Source: a bacterium (GTDB lineage Bacteria; Vulcanimicrobiota; Vulcanimicrobiia; Vulcanimicrobiales; Vulcanimicrobiaceae). From it: 64,000 nucleotides of DNA. The DNA is taken from NCBI GenBank assembly GCA_021794205.1, contig JAJYRH010000002.1:83333-147332 (forward strand). Reading direction: 5' to 3'. The notes under the pieces are model-generated. The model worked only from the letters and a program-made list of their open reading frames with translations, did not search any database and was not told the origin of the DNA. Shown piece by piece: positions 16,501 through 23,765 of the stretch. Each line of letters opens with the position of its first letter. Position 1 is the first letter of the stretch. The translations under genes were made by a program, and so were the position numbers.

Positions 16501-17640
16501 TCAACCGGACAAGTGACGTTCACAATGTATGCGCATGGCGCAAATGTGAATGGATGGTCGCTTGGGAAGCAATTTTCGCTCGAAGTGACTCCGGTCTCGG
16601 CCGCCGTCGGCTTTTCGGAAGTCGGGAAATACGGCGCGCCGCAGGCGGTGGCTACGAACACGGTTCCCCTCGTCGGAGGGAACAGTAACGCCACATATGG
16701 GAATTCGTTCGTATATTCAGTGAAAAACACGTCGAACACCCAAAACATTACGTCGTTTCGAGTCCGAATTCCCGGCACTGACGTGAACGGTCTTAATGCG
16801 ACCGATTCGAGCGGAAATTATTGGCATGTAACCGGCGCGGTTCCCGCCCTATCGGGGAACGTTGACGGCTGTACAGTAACCAATGCGCTCGCTGCCGAGT
16901 CGGCTACAGCGGGAGGAGCGGACGGCGAGATTGATATCGGCGGAGCGAGTTGTGCGTTGAAGCCCGGAGATACGATCGTTCTGAGTTTCAGTGCTATCAA
17001 TCCGGAGTCGCAGAGCGATTCGTATCAGTTCGATACCTATTGCATTAATAACACTTCTAGCGGATGCAATCTAAATTACAGCAATACGAATAACCTCACG
17101 GCAGGCGAAAATTGGTTAGGAGACTCACGCATTAAAGTGCAGCTCTCCATCGGTCTAAATATGGTTGTAGACCCGAGCAATCCCGGCCCCGGTGGATCGA
17201 CTCCCTCCGTCAACTGCCCCTCGTGCGCGTTCTCGGGGCAGACCGTCGACGTCGGAACGGTCGGTTCCAATTCGACTGGGAAATACACCGACGTGGTTTT
17301 GGCATCGGTGATAATCCAGTCTACGACGACGGTTAATTGGACGCTCTCGGTGTATTCCTCGAACAATCCTTTAACCTCGGGCATCGGCTCGCCGTCAAAT
17401 GAGTTGCAGGTTGAGGACGATCCGTCCAATTCATCTTCTGGAGCCGGTATTAACTTCGACCAGAACGTGTTTGGGGTAATTCCGACCAATCCGGGCACCC
17501 CGTTACAGGTTGCGCACGGTGCGAGCATTACTTCGCGGACTACCCCGTACGATATTCTACAGAATTATTCGGTAACGCTCGGAACAGAAAACGTACAGCC
17601 GCAACAGGCGACGCTGACCTATACGCTCATTGCGAATTAA
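13513..17640 (+). CDS. Giant exported subunit/adhesin-like protein (1375 aa)
   Basis: A signal peptide (about 1-27) is followed by a Pro/Thr-rich linker (about 40-110, with HPTPFPTATPF) and then roughly 1200 residues of Ser/Thr/Gly/Asn-rich beta sequence without membrane segments, typical of surface stalks and adhesins. The last 130 residues repeat the subunit plan: VDVGTVGSNSTGKY, then TTTVNWTLSVYSS, then the C-terminus TLTYTLIAN. A subunit-type domain thus appears to join a large exposed N-terminal region to the fibre, as in two-domain tip adhesins but with reversed proportions. It is the last gene of the run and less GC-rich than its neighbours. The ligand is unknown. Confidence 0.7.
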   Translation: MRNTRSLRSLLVGLLVAAGALSVALAGGSVHPLQPHRAVPINATPLAHPSGAPIPMIRLTPPPITHPTPFPTATPFGGASSLSKYVGGVPRGTVVPLSKLPPLPMKSAMNTLAPNQRRILSADGQTITIVGTGGGCATAVGSSFPVGCTVYWQANNLLNGGDTYQDYQALSNQTTIAATGGTYNPPDSPNTTTMSTAGTYVFATYDVTTGQWAAVAYIAAGPVATLRVYQDPFHTTETYQYDANSSSAAYIDVKNTAANDLYVVDIEYTGQHPTCVFSAPVQSGGLPANTLCDPSQSAGETAPGGELSVTWPIAGNNYAAGTYSITIYDKTIGERIGQVQIAMTGTSGITMTLSQNTIGANAVATPSPAPVRTPGVATVFAWDSASEQSVSGITLGVGGLTNGNYLWSINDPDGIVIAQNAVGPISGVQSQSFSFSSMGISGPGTFPSQTFTASLFNKSTGSVFASQYFKLVGYADSTVFHTTSDVSSLSVPAGGSTTTTLKFTNSGDTIYGTGNGDALSAFAFTTGKDFLANTANGRGIEVALSGSTLAQCASVSGCSATATDTNGSVWVVHDFCSNAVPTTTSECYILLEPNSPGYAIPVGQSISVGSTTFYAATGVTCTTNCEGLTSILPEHGVEWSNDNTQYASFPVYFTTGAALTATAHISLDGASTPAGYFPVGGAAPIPEAHLYQSRFLQASYSGNSPDALSPPQNYSNILGFTIHNTSGTGITEFAFTQAGALVSQNALVYVAIDGQSQGGRSGWQIVTCPTQLSNAFVCVQGYGGRYIASGTTQTIYVDLEESPTAAPYADFTIEALKPVTFAISADNAAVSVPVNYPPLTVDSLAFAEYSLSAAGMSASFSPGTVGQGSSPTLGVVVTNTSLTSDPYPDYLDSVIIEMPNSYSLGSSPTVSTPGWSYLGQSSGGGVTDLWFGVCPSQYVAGDGPPNSPPIGLTYPLQNPYPALPQCSTAQEDNSLAPAGGAGNSTLNVSIPLQNFNSTGQVTFTMYAHGANVNGWSLGKQFSLEVTPVSAAVGFSEVGKYGAPQAVATNTVPLVGGNSNATYGNSFVYSVKNTSNTQNITSFRVRIPGTDVNGLNATDSSGNYWHVTGAVPALSGNVDGCTVTNALAAESATAGGADGEIDIGGASCALKPGDTIVLSFSAINPESQSDSYQFDTYCINNTSSGCNLNYSNTNNLTAGENWLGDSRIKVQLSIGLNMVVDPSNPGPGGSTPSVNCPSCAFSGQTVDVGTVGSNSTGKYTDVVLASVIIQSTTTVNWTLSVYSSNNPLTSGIGSPSNELQVEDDPSNSSSGAGINFDQNVFGVIPTNPGTPLQVAHGASITSRTTPYDILQNYSVTLGTENVQPQQATLTYTLIAN

Positions 17641-18427
17641 AGCTCTCGCCGCCATCTCCGAAATCGCCCGTCTTGCCGAGCTCGCCGCTCGCGAGGCGGG
17701 CGAATTGCTTTTGGCGCGCGCGGATCTGCCGCGCGAGATCGCCGAGAAGGGGCGCCGCGCCGATATCGTTACCGATGCGGACCGGGCGAGCGAACGGCTC
17801 CTCATCGATCGTCTGATCGCGATCGCGCCGCAAGCCGCGATTCTCGCCGAGGAATCCGGCGCGCGAGCCGGCGAGAGCGACGAGCGTTGGGTGATCGACC
17901 CGCTCGACGGCACGACCAATTACGCACACGGCTACCCTATCTATTGCATTTCGATCGCGTACGAACGCGCCGGCATCGTCGAAATCGGCGTCGTCCACGC
18001 ACCGGCGATGGGTGAAACCTTCGTAGCGATCCGGGGAGCCGGCGCATATCGCAACGGCGTGCCGATCGTCGTTTCGTCGATCGAACGGATCGGCGATGCG
18101 ATGCTCTGCACCGGTTTTCATCCCGCCGATTATTCCGCGAACGCGCGCTGTTTTGCGGCGGCCTCCGAGCGCGCGCAGGCGGTACGGCGCGACGGATCGG
18201 CGGCGCTCGACCTCGCATATACGGCGATGGGGCGTTTCGATGGGTTTTGGGAGTTCGGCCTCGCGCCGTGGGACGTCGCTGCGGGAGCGCTCTTGGTCAC
18301 CGAGTCGGGCGGCTCCGTGAGCCGGGTCGACGGCGGCGAGCATCGCATCGACGGGCGCAGTATCCTCGCCGATAATGGGCGCCTGCACCAGGACTTGGGC
18401 GCATTGCTGCGCAAGGCGAGCGCATGA
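17630..18427 (+). CDS. Inositol monophosphatase family protein
   Basis: This 265-residue Mg-dependent phosphatase belongs to the SuhB/HisN/inositol-1-phosphatase family. The metal-binding residues are visible: DIVTDAD near 46, ILAEES near 71, the signature WVIDPLDGTTNYAHG near 87, and WDVAAGALLVTESGG near 215. The substrate could be inositol phosphate, histidinol phosphate or a nucleotide, and sequence alone does not decide. The only sensible start is a TTG at 17630, which lies inside the end of the giant subunit gene (11-base overlap). Whether it belongs functionally with the fibre operon is doubtful; the overlap probably reflects compactness. Confidence 0.9.
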   Translation: MRIKALAAISEIARLAELAAREAGELLLARADLPREIAEKGRRADIVTDADRASERLLIDRLIAIAPQAAILAEESGARAGESDERWVIDPLDGTTNYAHGYPIYCISIAYERAGIVEIGVVHAPAMGETFVAIRGAGAYRNGVPIVVSSIERIGDAMLCTGFHPADYSANARCFAAASERAQAVRRDGSAALDLAYTAMGRFDGFWEFGLAPWDVAAGALLVTESGGSVSRVDGGEHRIDGRSILADNGRLHQDLGALLRKASA

Positions 18428-18855
18428 TCGCACGGCGCCTCTCGCTGCTCTTTGGAATCGTCTTTCTCGCCATCGGCGGGCTCGCGCTCTTGCCGGCGCT
18501 CGCGCCGCTCGCGCCCTTCGACGCTCCCGTCGTCGTCACGCTCGACCCGCATTTTCGGCTTCTCTTCGGGCTCTTTCCGGTGAACCTCGCGCACGATGCG
18601 ATCCATCTCCTCATCGGGTTCTTCGGCGTTATCGCGGCGAGAAGTTTTGCTAGCGCGACCGGCTATTTTCGAAAACTCTTCTGGTTCTATCTCTTCGTCG
18701 CCGTCCTCGGCATGATTCCGATTACCAACACGATCTTCGGCATCGCGCCGGTCTACGGATGGGACGTGCCGCTCCATCTCGGAACGGCGATCGTCGCGTG
18801 GTTCGCGGGGTACGGCCGGCTCTCGGTCGATGCGGAGTCGCTAGGGGAGCGATAA
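18424..18855 (+). CDS. DUF4383-type small membrane protein
   Basis: This 143-residue integral membrane protein has four hydrophobic segments (about 5-27, 50-72, 82-105 and 115-132). The conserved stretch LLFGLFPVNLAHDAIHLLIG, with its Asn and His residues, and the following GxxGxxAA pattern match DUF4383. Members are found in many soil bacteria and their function is unknown. It overlaps the phosphatase stop by four bases (ATGA). Confidence 0.8.
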   Translation: MIARRLSLLFGIVFLAIGGLALLPALAPLAPFDAPVVVTLDPHFRLLFGLFPVNLAHDAIHLLIGFFGVIAARSFASATGYFRKLFWFYLFVAVLGMIPITNTIFGIAPVYGWDVPLHLGTAIVAWFAGYGRLSVDAESLGER

Positions 18856-18890
18856 CGATCCGGTGCCTCGCGCCCGATGTTCCTGCTCGA

Positions 18891-18920
18891 GACCGGCGGT
18901 GCATGCATGCACCGCCGGTC
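18891..18920. repeat. 30-bp perfect palindrome
   Basis: The sequence GACCGGCGGTGCATG (18891-18905) is followed directly by its exact reverse complement (18906-18920). As RNA it gives a stem of about 13 bp with a four-base loop. There is no T run, so it is either a Rho-assisted terminator or stability element after the DUF4383 gene, or a symmetric protein-binding site. Confidence 0.9.
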
Positions 18921-18938
18921 GGTATGCCACGTGAAGAC

Positions 18939-19065
18939 GCTCCAGATCCCCATTTAGGGAGCAAGGGAAAAAGGCAAGCGCAAGGGAATGGGCAACGGCG
19001 TTTCCGGTCGACCTTGCGCTCACCCGGTTTACCCGGGCTAGGCCGAAGCTGGGCCCGAACTTTTT
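18939..19065 (+). promoter_or_regulatory. Putative structured leader RNA
   Basis: The stretch before the first lipoprotein gene holds nested inverted repeats. GCTCC (18939-18943) pairs with GGAGC (18958-18962). AGCGCAAGG (18977-18985) pairs exactly with CCTTGCGCT (19012-19020) around a 26-base purine-rich loop. An intrinsic terminator at 19034-19065 ends it. The arrangement of an aptamer-like domain and a terminator 32 bases before a start codon is what a riboswitch or attenuator would look like. I do not recognise a known class. It may equally be a plain 3' region of the upstream transcript. Confidence 0.4.
19034..19065 (+). terminator. Intrinsic terminator
   Basis: CGGGC (19034-19038) pairs with GCCCG (19053-19057). 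An inner GGC/GCT stem closes a CGAA loop, and TTTTT follows at 19061-19065. It either ends the transcript from the phosphatase and DUF4383 genes or works as the switch of a leader for the lipoprotein genes. Confidence 0.7.
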
Positions 19066-19096
19066 CCACAATAACCCCTATCGAAGGGCCTTTAAA

Positions 19097-19591
19097 GTGT
19101 GGTCTAGTCTACTGCGTGTCGCTCGCAGCCAAGAGCCACTTCGGTGCGCAGTCGCAGCGCTCGCCGTTGCATGTCTCTCAGCCTGTGGCGGCGGTACAGG
19201 AAGTGCGGGAGCATCCCCCAGCGGGGCTGGTGGACCCTCCACGAGCGTGACACCGGGCCCAATATCCGTCAATCCGTCGAGTATTGCAATTTGTCCGAAC
19301 TCCGGATCCAATAAATGCGCGACAAATGTCGCATCGGTTACGGTAACGCAGCTTGATTTTTCCGGCACTATTTTGGAAAACAACACCTGCCCCTCCGATG
19401 TCGCAACACTAACGTCGTCATCCGTTAATGCTCCTATCGCAACTTTTAATGTTAACGGAGAATCACAAACTGGAACTTGTCGGGCGACGTTCACGGGGGC
19501 TGGTAGTGGAAAAATATCCGTCGCAATTATCGTCACTGCCCCCGGCGTGGGGATAGACGGTCAGCCAACTACTATACTTAAAGAAAGATGA
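19097..19591 (+). CDS. Small lipoprotein of unknown function
   Basis: This 164-residue protein has a GTG start, with GAAGGG nine bases before it. A signal region ends in the lipobox LSAC (Cys near 33) and leads into a Gly/Ser/Pro-rich linker. The mature part is a single small beta-rich domain with paired cysteines (CPNSGSNKC; CPSD; TGTCRATF) and looks Ig-like, as in FAATVs, RATFTGAGSG and VAIIVTA. The next gene begins within its stop codon, so the two lipoproteins are made together. No family was recognised. Base composition is visibly more AT-rich than in the genes around it. Confidence 0.7.
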   Translation: MWSSLLRVARSQEPLRCAVAALAVACLSACGGGTGSAGASPSGAGGPSTSVTPGPISVNPSSIAICPNSGSNKCATNVASVTVTQLDFSGTILENNTCPSDVATLTSSSVNAPIATFNVNGESQTGTCRATFTGAGSGKISVAIIVTAPGVGIDGQPTTILKER

Positions 19592-21927
19592 CAATCATGT
19601 CTTCCAGTGCTCGTTTGCTCGGCGCATTTTTGCTCGTTGCTTTCCTGGCTGCTTGCGGCGGTCAAAACGGTAGCCTTCCGAATGTAAAAAGTACCGCGGA
19701 TCGCACCGGGTACGTGAAAGCCACGCTTTTTGTGCCACCTCCGAATAAGCAAAGCGCAGCGCAGATTGCATACTTGCGTTCAGCCCAAGAAAAGGTCAAC
19801 GCAGCAAATCGAAAGCCGCAATATCTCTCCGGGAACACGACGGAACTCGATTTTGTCCTTAACTCAAATAACGGATCCCTCGTAAGTGCAGCGGATCAAG
19901 CGGCATTTGATTTTGTAATTTATACGAGCAATTCTTCAAGTTGCACGGGAACGGCTTCGTCGGGGTATACTTGCAGCGTGACGGCTCCCGCCCCGGTCGG
20001 GAACGATACATATAAAATTTATTCGCGTCAGTGTTCGGTCGCGAACACCGGGCCGAATTCTTCATGTGCGAGCCTTGGTGGAACACTTACCTTGCTGGGG
20101 ATGAGCTTCGCGACCGTAAACGTCGTTTACGACCAAATTGTGGTCGCAGCATTTACGCTCAGCCCAGTAGTAGCGTCCATCGATTGGGCCCCAGTAACCT
20201 ACGCAAAGGAAAATACGGCTACGAACTCCCTGCCGGCGCAGCTCTGGCTGGCGCAACCGAACGGGGGAAATATTCCAAGCTATAATCCAAGCCCGACGCC
20301 GGGCAGCTATGGCTGTACTTATAATGCGGGAGCAGGCACGGCGAACGGCTGCTATGAACCCGTTGCGCAGGGAGTGAGCCTGGCATATGGCGAGGTTCTG
20401 GAAGCCCGCGATGCGACTGGTGCGCTTATCGTGGGCGCATCGAATGGGGGAACCGTCTACCAAACTCCGGTATATTTGGATAACTCCGGGAACGCTGTTA
20501 CCATCTCGTGGAGTTGCAAAGACAATGTTATCGGCGGGAAGTCGCTGACCTGGGAGACCGGAGGCGGTCCCTATAACAACAACACCTCTGCCCCACACGC
20601 AAACCAGTATTTTAATAGTCCCGTAGCAAATCCGGCGGCTGACCCTGACGGTGGAAACACGACGGATGGGAACGGCAACCCGGTTACAGCAGTCGGCAAC
20701 AATGGTGTCGAGATGAACTGGGACGGCGTTGACCAGCCGATCCTCAACTCGCCCGATTACTGCACGGCGTCGACGTCGAATGGGCTGACCACGTCACCGC
20801 TAAATTTTTACGTTGGTTTAGGCGAAGGAGGAGTGACGTTTAATCCGACGCCTGCACCGTCACCAACGCCCGACGCGATGGTTTACATTGGAGCGAACGA
20901 TACAACCGCCCAATCCAATCCTGAGGTGGAAGAATTTAACCAAGGTGCTTTTCTCCAGGGGGCAAGCGGCATCATCGCTGGTCTTCCGACTTATCCAGCA
21001 GAGCCCAATTGTCCGAATGCAAATTGCGCGTTGATTACGGGCGCGACCTTTGACAGCAGTGGCAATCTCTGGGTGCATGATTTCGACGACACTTCGGGTG
21101 TGACATACTCGTATTTGGTTGAGTATGCCAGTCGACCGGGGGCTGGAGCTACCCCAATGCGGGTCATTACTATTCCCGAAGGAAGTTTCAGCGCGGCAAA
21201 CGACGCCGGAATCACATTCGACGGTAGCGGTAATGCTTATGTAGCCGGCCGAGGGTCAAGCCTTGCAGAATTCGTCGTAAGGGAGTTTTCAATAAATTCC
21301 AGCGGAACCGCCACCTTACTCAACACGATCGGAGGATCGAATACCCAGCTGCAGTGGATTGCGAAGATGGCGGTTGACGGAGCTGGGAACCTTTGGGTAC
21401 TGAATTCTTACCAGGGCCCGCAGCCTAAGGTTCTGGAATTCGCCCCGGGAGCAAATGGTAACGTTGCTCCCACGCAAGCCTTCTTTGGGCTTCAGTGGTT
21501 CACGAACTGTCAAATTCCGCTCGCCGCTGGAACGCCTATCGCGCCGACCGGTGCTCCTAGTGGAAGTTTTGGCTGGGGAATGGCATTCGATCCAAACGGA
21601 AACCTATTTGTTGGTGTTAACACCATTGACTCGGTCGGTCAGGCTTCCTATGTTATGGAGTTACCGAAAGGCTTTACGACTTCAACCTGTCCGTCCCATA
21701 TTTTTACTCCAGGAGGCGTCATGCTTGGCGGTCTAGCGGTCGACGACAATGGCTTTGTGTACGTGGGCCAACGATCGGGCATCAATGTCTACTCGGAAAA
21801 TGCGAGTGATGGTTCCAGCGGCACTGCTACGCCAGTTGGGACGTATACGTTCGGCAGCAGCGTTGCGGGGAGCCCCTTTAATGGACTTGCCGTCTATACC
21901 AATTCAGGGTGGCACTCAGGAGACTAG
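19588..21927 (+). CDS. Large lipoprotein with C-terminal NHL-type beta-propeller
   Basis: The N-terminus has a signal with lipobox LAAC (Cys near 23). Residues 40-420 form a beta-rich region starting with YVKATLFVPPP and containing several cysteine pairs. After a PTPAPSPTP linker near 425, residues 430-779 carry repeated NHL/SMP-30-like blades: TFDSSGNLWVHD, TFDGSGNAYVAG, AVDGAGNLWVLN, AFDPNGNLFVG and AVDDNGFVYVG. Such propellers usually bind ligands or serve as scaffolds on the cell surface. ATGA coupling joins it to the small lipoprotein. Both genes are less GC-rich than their surroundings. The specific role is unknown. Confidence 0.75.
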   Translation: MTIMSSSARLLGAFLLVAFLAACGGQNGSLPNVKSTADRTGYVKATLFVPPPNKQSAAQIAYLRSAQEKVNAANRKPQYLSGNTTELDFVLNSNNGSLVSAADQAAFDFVIYTSNSSSCTGTASSGYTCSVTAPAPVGNDTYKIYSRQCSVANTGPNSSCASLGGTLTLLGMSFATVNVVYDQIVVAAFTLSPVVASIDWAPVTYAKENTATNSLPAQLWLAQPNGGNIPSYNPSPTPGSYGCTYNAGAGTANGCYEPVAQGVSLAYGEVLEARDATGALIVGASNGGTVYQTPVYLDNSGNAVTISWSCKDNVIGGKSLTWETGGGPYNNNTSAPHANQYFNSPVANPAADPDGGNTTDGNGNPVTAVGNNGVEMNWDGVDQPILNSPDYCTASTSNGLTTSPLNFYVGLGEGGVTFNPTPAPSPTPDAMVYIGANDTTAQSNPEVEEFNQGAFLQGASGIIAGLPTYPAEPNCPNANCALITGATFDSSGNLWVHDFDDTSGVTYSYLVEYASRPGAGATPMRVITIPEGSFSAANDAGITFDGSGNAYVAGRGSSLAEFVVREFSINSSGTATLLNTIGGSNTQLQWIAKMAVDGAGNLWVLNSYQGPQPKVLEFAPGANGNVAPTQAFFGLQWFTNCQIPLAAGTPIAPTGAPSGSFGWGMAFDPNGNLFVGVNTIDSVGQASYVMELPKGFTTSTCPSHIFTPGGVMLGGLAVDDNGFVYVGQRSGINVYSENASDGSSGTATPVGTYTFGSSVAGSPFNGLAVYTNSGWHSGD

Positions 21928-22420
21928 AGACGGCAGGGTCGCAAAGGGGAGAAGAATTTGTGGATTATTTGATCTGCGGACGGGCGTTTTTTGCTCGGGT
22001 CGTAGCGGCAGAGCCCAAATACGCTCCCCCTCGGCCTCTTTTTGATCGAGTTCTCAGTTTTCCACTCGCCGGCCGCCGGAGCGAGGATGCGATCGACGAT
22101 TGACCTGTTCCGAAAGCGGGCGTTACAAACGAATGAAACGAAGATCGTCCCTTCATCGAACGGTCGGTGCATGCGGCTTCAGCGGCCTTCCGGCTTTCCG
22201 ACGCGAGAGATTCCGCGTAAAGGTGAATATCCGCCATTAGCTACCGCCGCGCGTTCACGTTTTGACCGATGGGCTGGAAGGGCGGTTTGCAGTGGCGGGC
22301 AATCGTGTAGGGCGGCTTTCAGCAGGTGAGTTTACCCATGCTGAAATTGCGTCGGCTCGGCGGAGAGCCGATGATGTTGCCCGGTTCCCGCGCCCTTGCT
22401 CCGGAGCGGCCCGCTAGTTG
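21928..22420. other. Convergent intergenic region, no gene seen
   Basis: This 493-base stretch lies between the 3' ends of the propeller lipoprotein gene and the MATE gene. Short open frames are present on both strands, but none has a ribosome site with a protein-like composition. T runs occur at 21987-21992 and 22039-22043 without a strong stem before them. TCGGCTC (22352-22358) pairs with GAGCCGA (22365-22371), which may end the MATE transcript. Nothing else is recognised. Confidence 0.6.
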
Positions 22421-23758
22421 TCACGCTCGCAACGGCGGTGCGTGCAGCCAGCTCCCCGTGCGAAGCTTCCATTCGGTCAGTGCGGCGCGCGCGATCCAGG
22501 CAACGATCCACGCGAACGGAACCGAGAAGAGGCCGTAATGCAGCCGCTCGATTCCCAACCATGCGAGCGGGATCACGAGCGCGTTGCAAAAGATGCCGAT
22601 GCTCATCGAAAATGCCGTGTCCCCCGAGGCGCGAATCGGCGCGAGCGAGACCTGCGCGATCCCCTTGAGCGGTAACGTGAGCATGTGCAGCGCGAGCGGA
22701 AGGGCCGCCATCGACGCAACGGTTGCATCGAGGGTGAAGAGAAATGCGAGCGGCCACGCGAAGAGCGCGACGAGCGCCCCAGCGAGCGTCGAAAAGCCGA
22801 GCCCGATCCGACGCGCGCTGGCGACGAATCGCTGCGCCCCGGCGAAATCTCCCGCGCCGAGTCGTTGGCCGACGACGATCTGGGTCGTGCTCTGCATCGG
22901 GCTGGGAACGACGAAGGTTGCATCGGAGACGATGGTCAGCGCGCGGAAGCCGGAGATAGCGAGCGCGCCCAGCGGTGCGAGCATCGCAACGATCGCGACG
23001 TCGGGGAGAATGAGCGTGACCAGAAAGACCGACTCCGGGAGCCCCAGCCACGCGGTGCGGAGAGCGAGCCGCAGATCGGCCTCCATGCGCGCGAAGATGC
23101 GATATTGCGGCCGGCGCGCGACGTAGACGATAGCGAAGATCGCGCCGATGCTCTCGGCGAGCAGCGAGGAGATGCCGATGCCGACGATACCGAGCGGATG
23201 ATGGGTGAACAACCCAAGGCCGAGGATCAGCAGCAGCGGCACGTGCACGACGTTGATCGTCGCGAGAACGGCGATCCCGAGCTTTCGGTTTCCCGCCGCG
23301 CCGAGCGATCCGATGAGCGTCCCGTCGACCGCCATCGGAAGCAGCGCGGCGCAGCGCAAGAGCAGGTAGATGCTCGCGTCGTGCAGGCTCGCCAGGTCGC
23401 CGATCATCCCGTGCAAGACGCTGTGCCCGAAGAGTGCGGCGGCTCCGGTCGCGAGCACGGCAAAGAGGATGGGGATCGGCATTCCGGCTCGCACCGCCCG
23501 TCCGAAGCCTTCGATATCGTTCGCGCCGATTCTCTGCGCGGTGATGATGCTCGTGCCGGTCCAGAGCCCGGCCATCGCAAAGATCAGCACGAGTTGCAGC
23601 GTGACGGCGGCGGTCGCTCCGGCGAGTGCGACGACGCCGAGCGTCCCGATCGCGATCGTATCGACGATTCCCAGTAATTGATCGCCGAGCATCTGGGCGG
23701 CGAACGGCATCGAATAGCGCCGCAGCGCCGCCCCGACGTTGGTGTGGTCGACGATCAT
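22421..23758 (-). CDS. MATE-family efflux transporter
   Basis: This 445-residue polytopic protein has about twelve hydrophobic helices in two six-helix halves, as in MATE/DinF transporters, which export organic compounds in exchange for Na+ or H+. Conserved features include the N-terminal QMLGDQLLGIVDTIAIGTLG and, opening the second half, WLGLPESVFLVTLIL and VPSPMQSTTQIVVGQRLGAG. It begins seven bases after the kynureninase-like gene and is therefore the last gene of the tryptophan-degradation set. Export of anthranilate or kynurenine is a context-based guess. Confidence 0.9.
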   Translation of the reverse strand: MIVDHTNVGAALRRYSMPFAAQMLGDQLLGIVDTIAIGTLGVVALAGATAAVTLQLVLIFAMAGLWTGTSIITAQRIGANDIEGFGRAVRAGMPIPILFAVLATGAAALFGHSVLHGMIGDLASLHDASIYLLLRCAALLPMAVDGTLIGSLGAAGNRKLGIAVLATINVVHVPLLLILGLGLFTHHPLGIVGIGISSLLAESIGAIFAIVYVARRPQYRIFARMEADLRLALRTAWLGLPESVFLVTLILPDVAIVAMLAPLGALAISGFRALTIVSDATFVVPSPMQSTTQIVVGQRLGAGDFAGAQRFVASARRIGLGFSTLAGALVALFAWPLAFLFTLDATVASMAALPLALHMLTLPLKGIAQVSLAPIRASGDTAFSMSIGIFCNALVIPLAWLGIERLHYGLFSVPFAWIVAWIARAALTEWKLRTGSWLHAPPLRA

Positions 23759-23765
23759 GCGCGGT

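Noticed and set aside
22042-22329. Small plus-strand open frame in the convergent gap
   Set aside because: No ribosome site, and composition unlike the real genes; several equal candidates exist on both strands.
22226-22330. Cobalamin riboswitch on the minus strand (CCCGCCACTG)
   Set aside because: Only one conserved word is present. The GGTG and AAGNCAGGA elements are missing, and no suitable gene lies downstream on that strand.
22685-23677. 330-codon plus-strand frame opposite the MATE gene
   Set aside because: Its product is almost entirely charged residues, as expected from antisense of hydrophobic codons.
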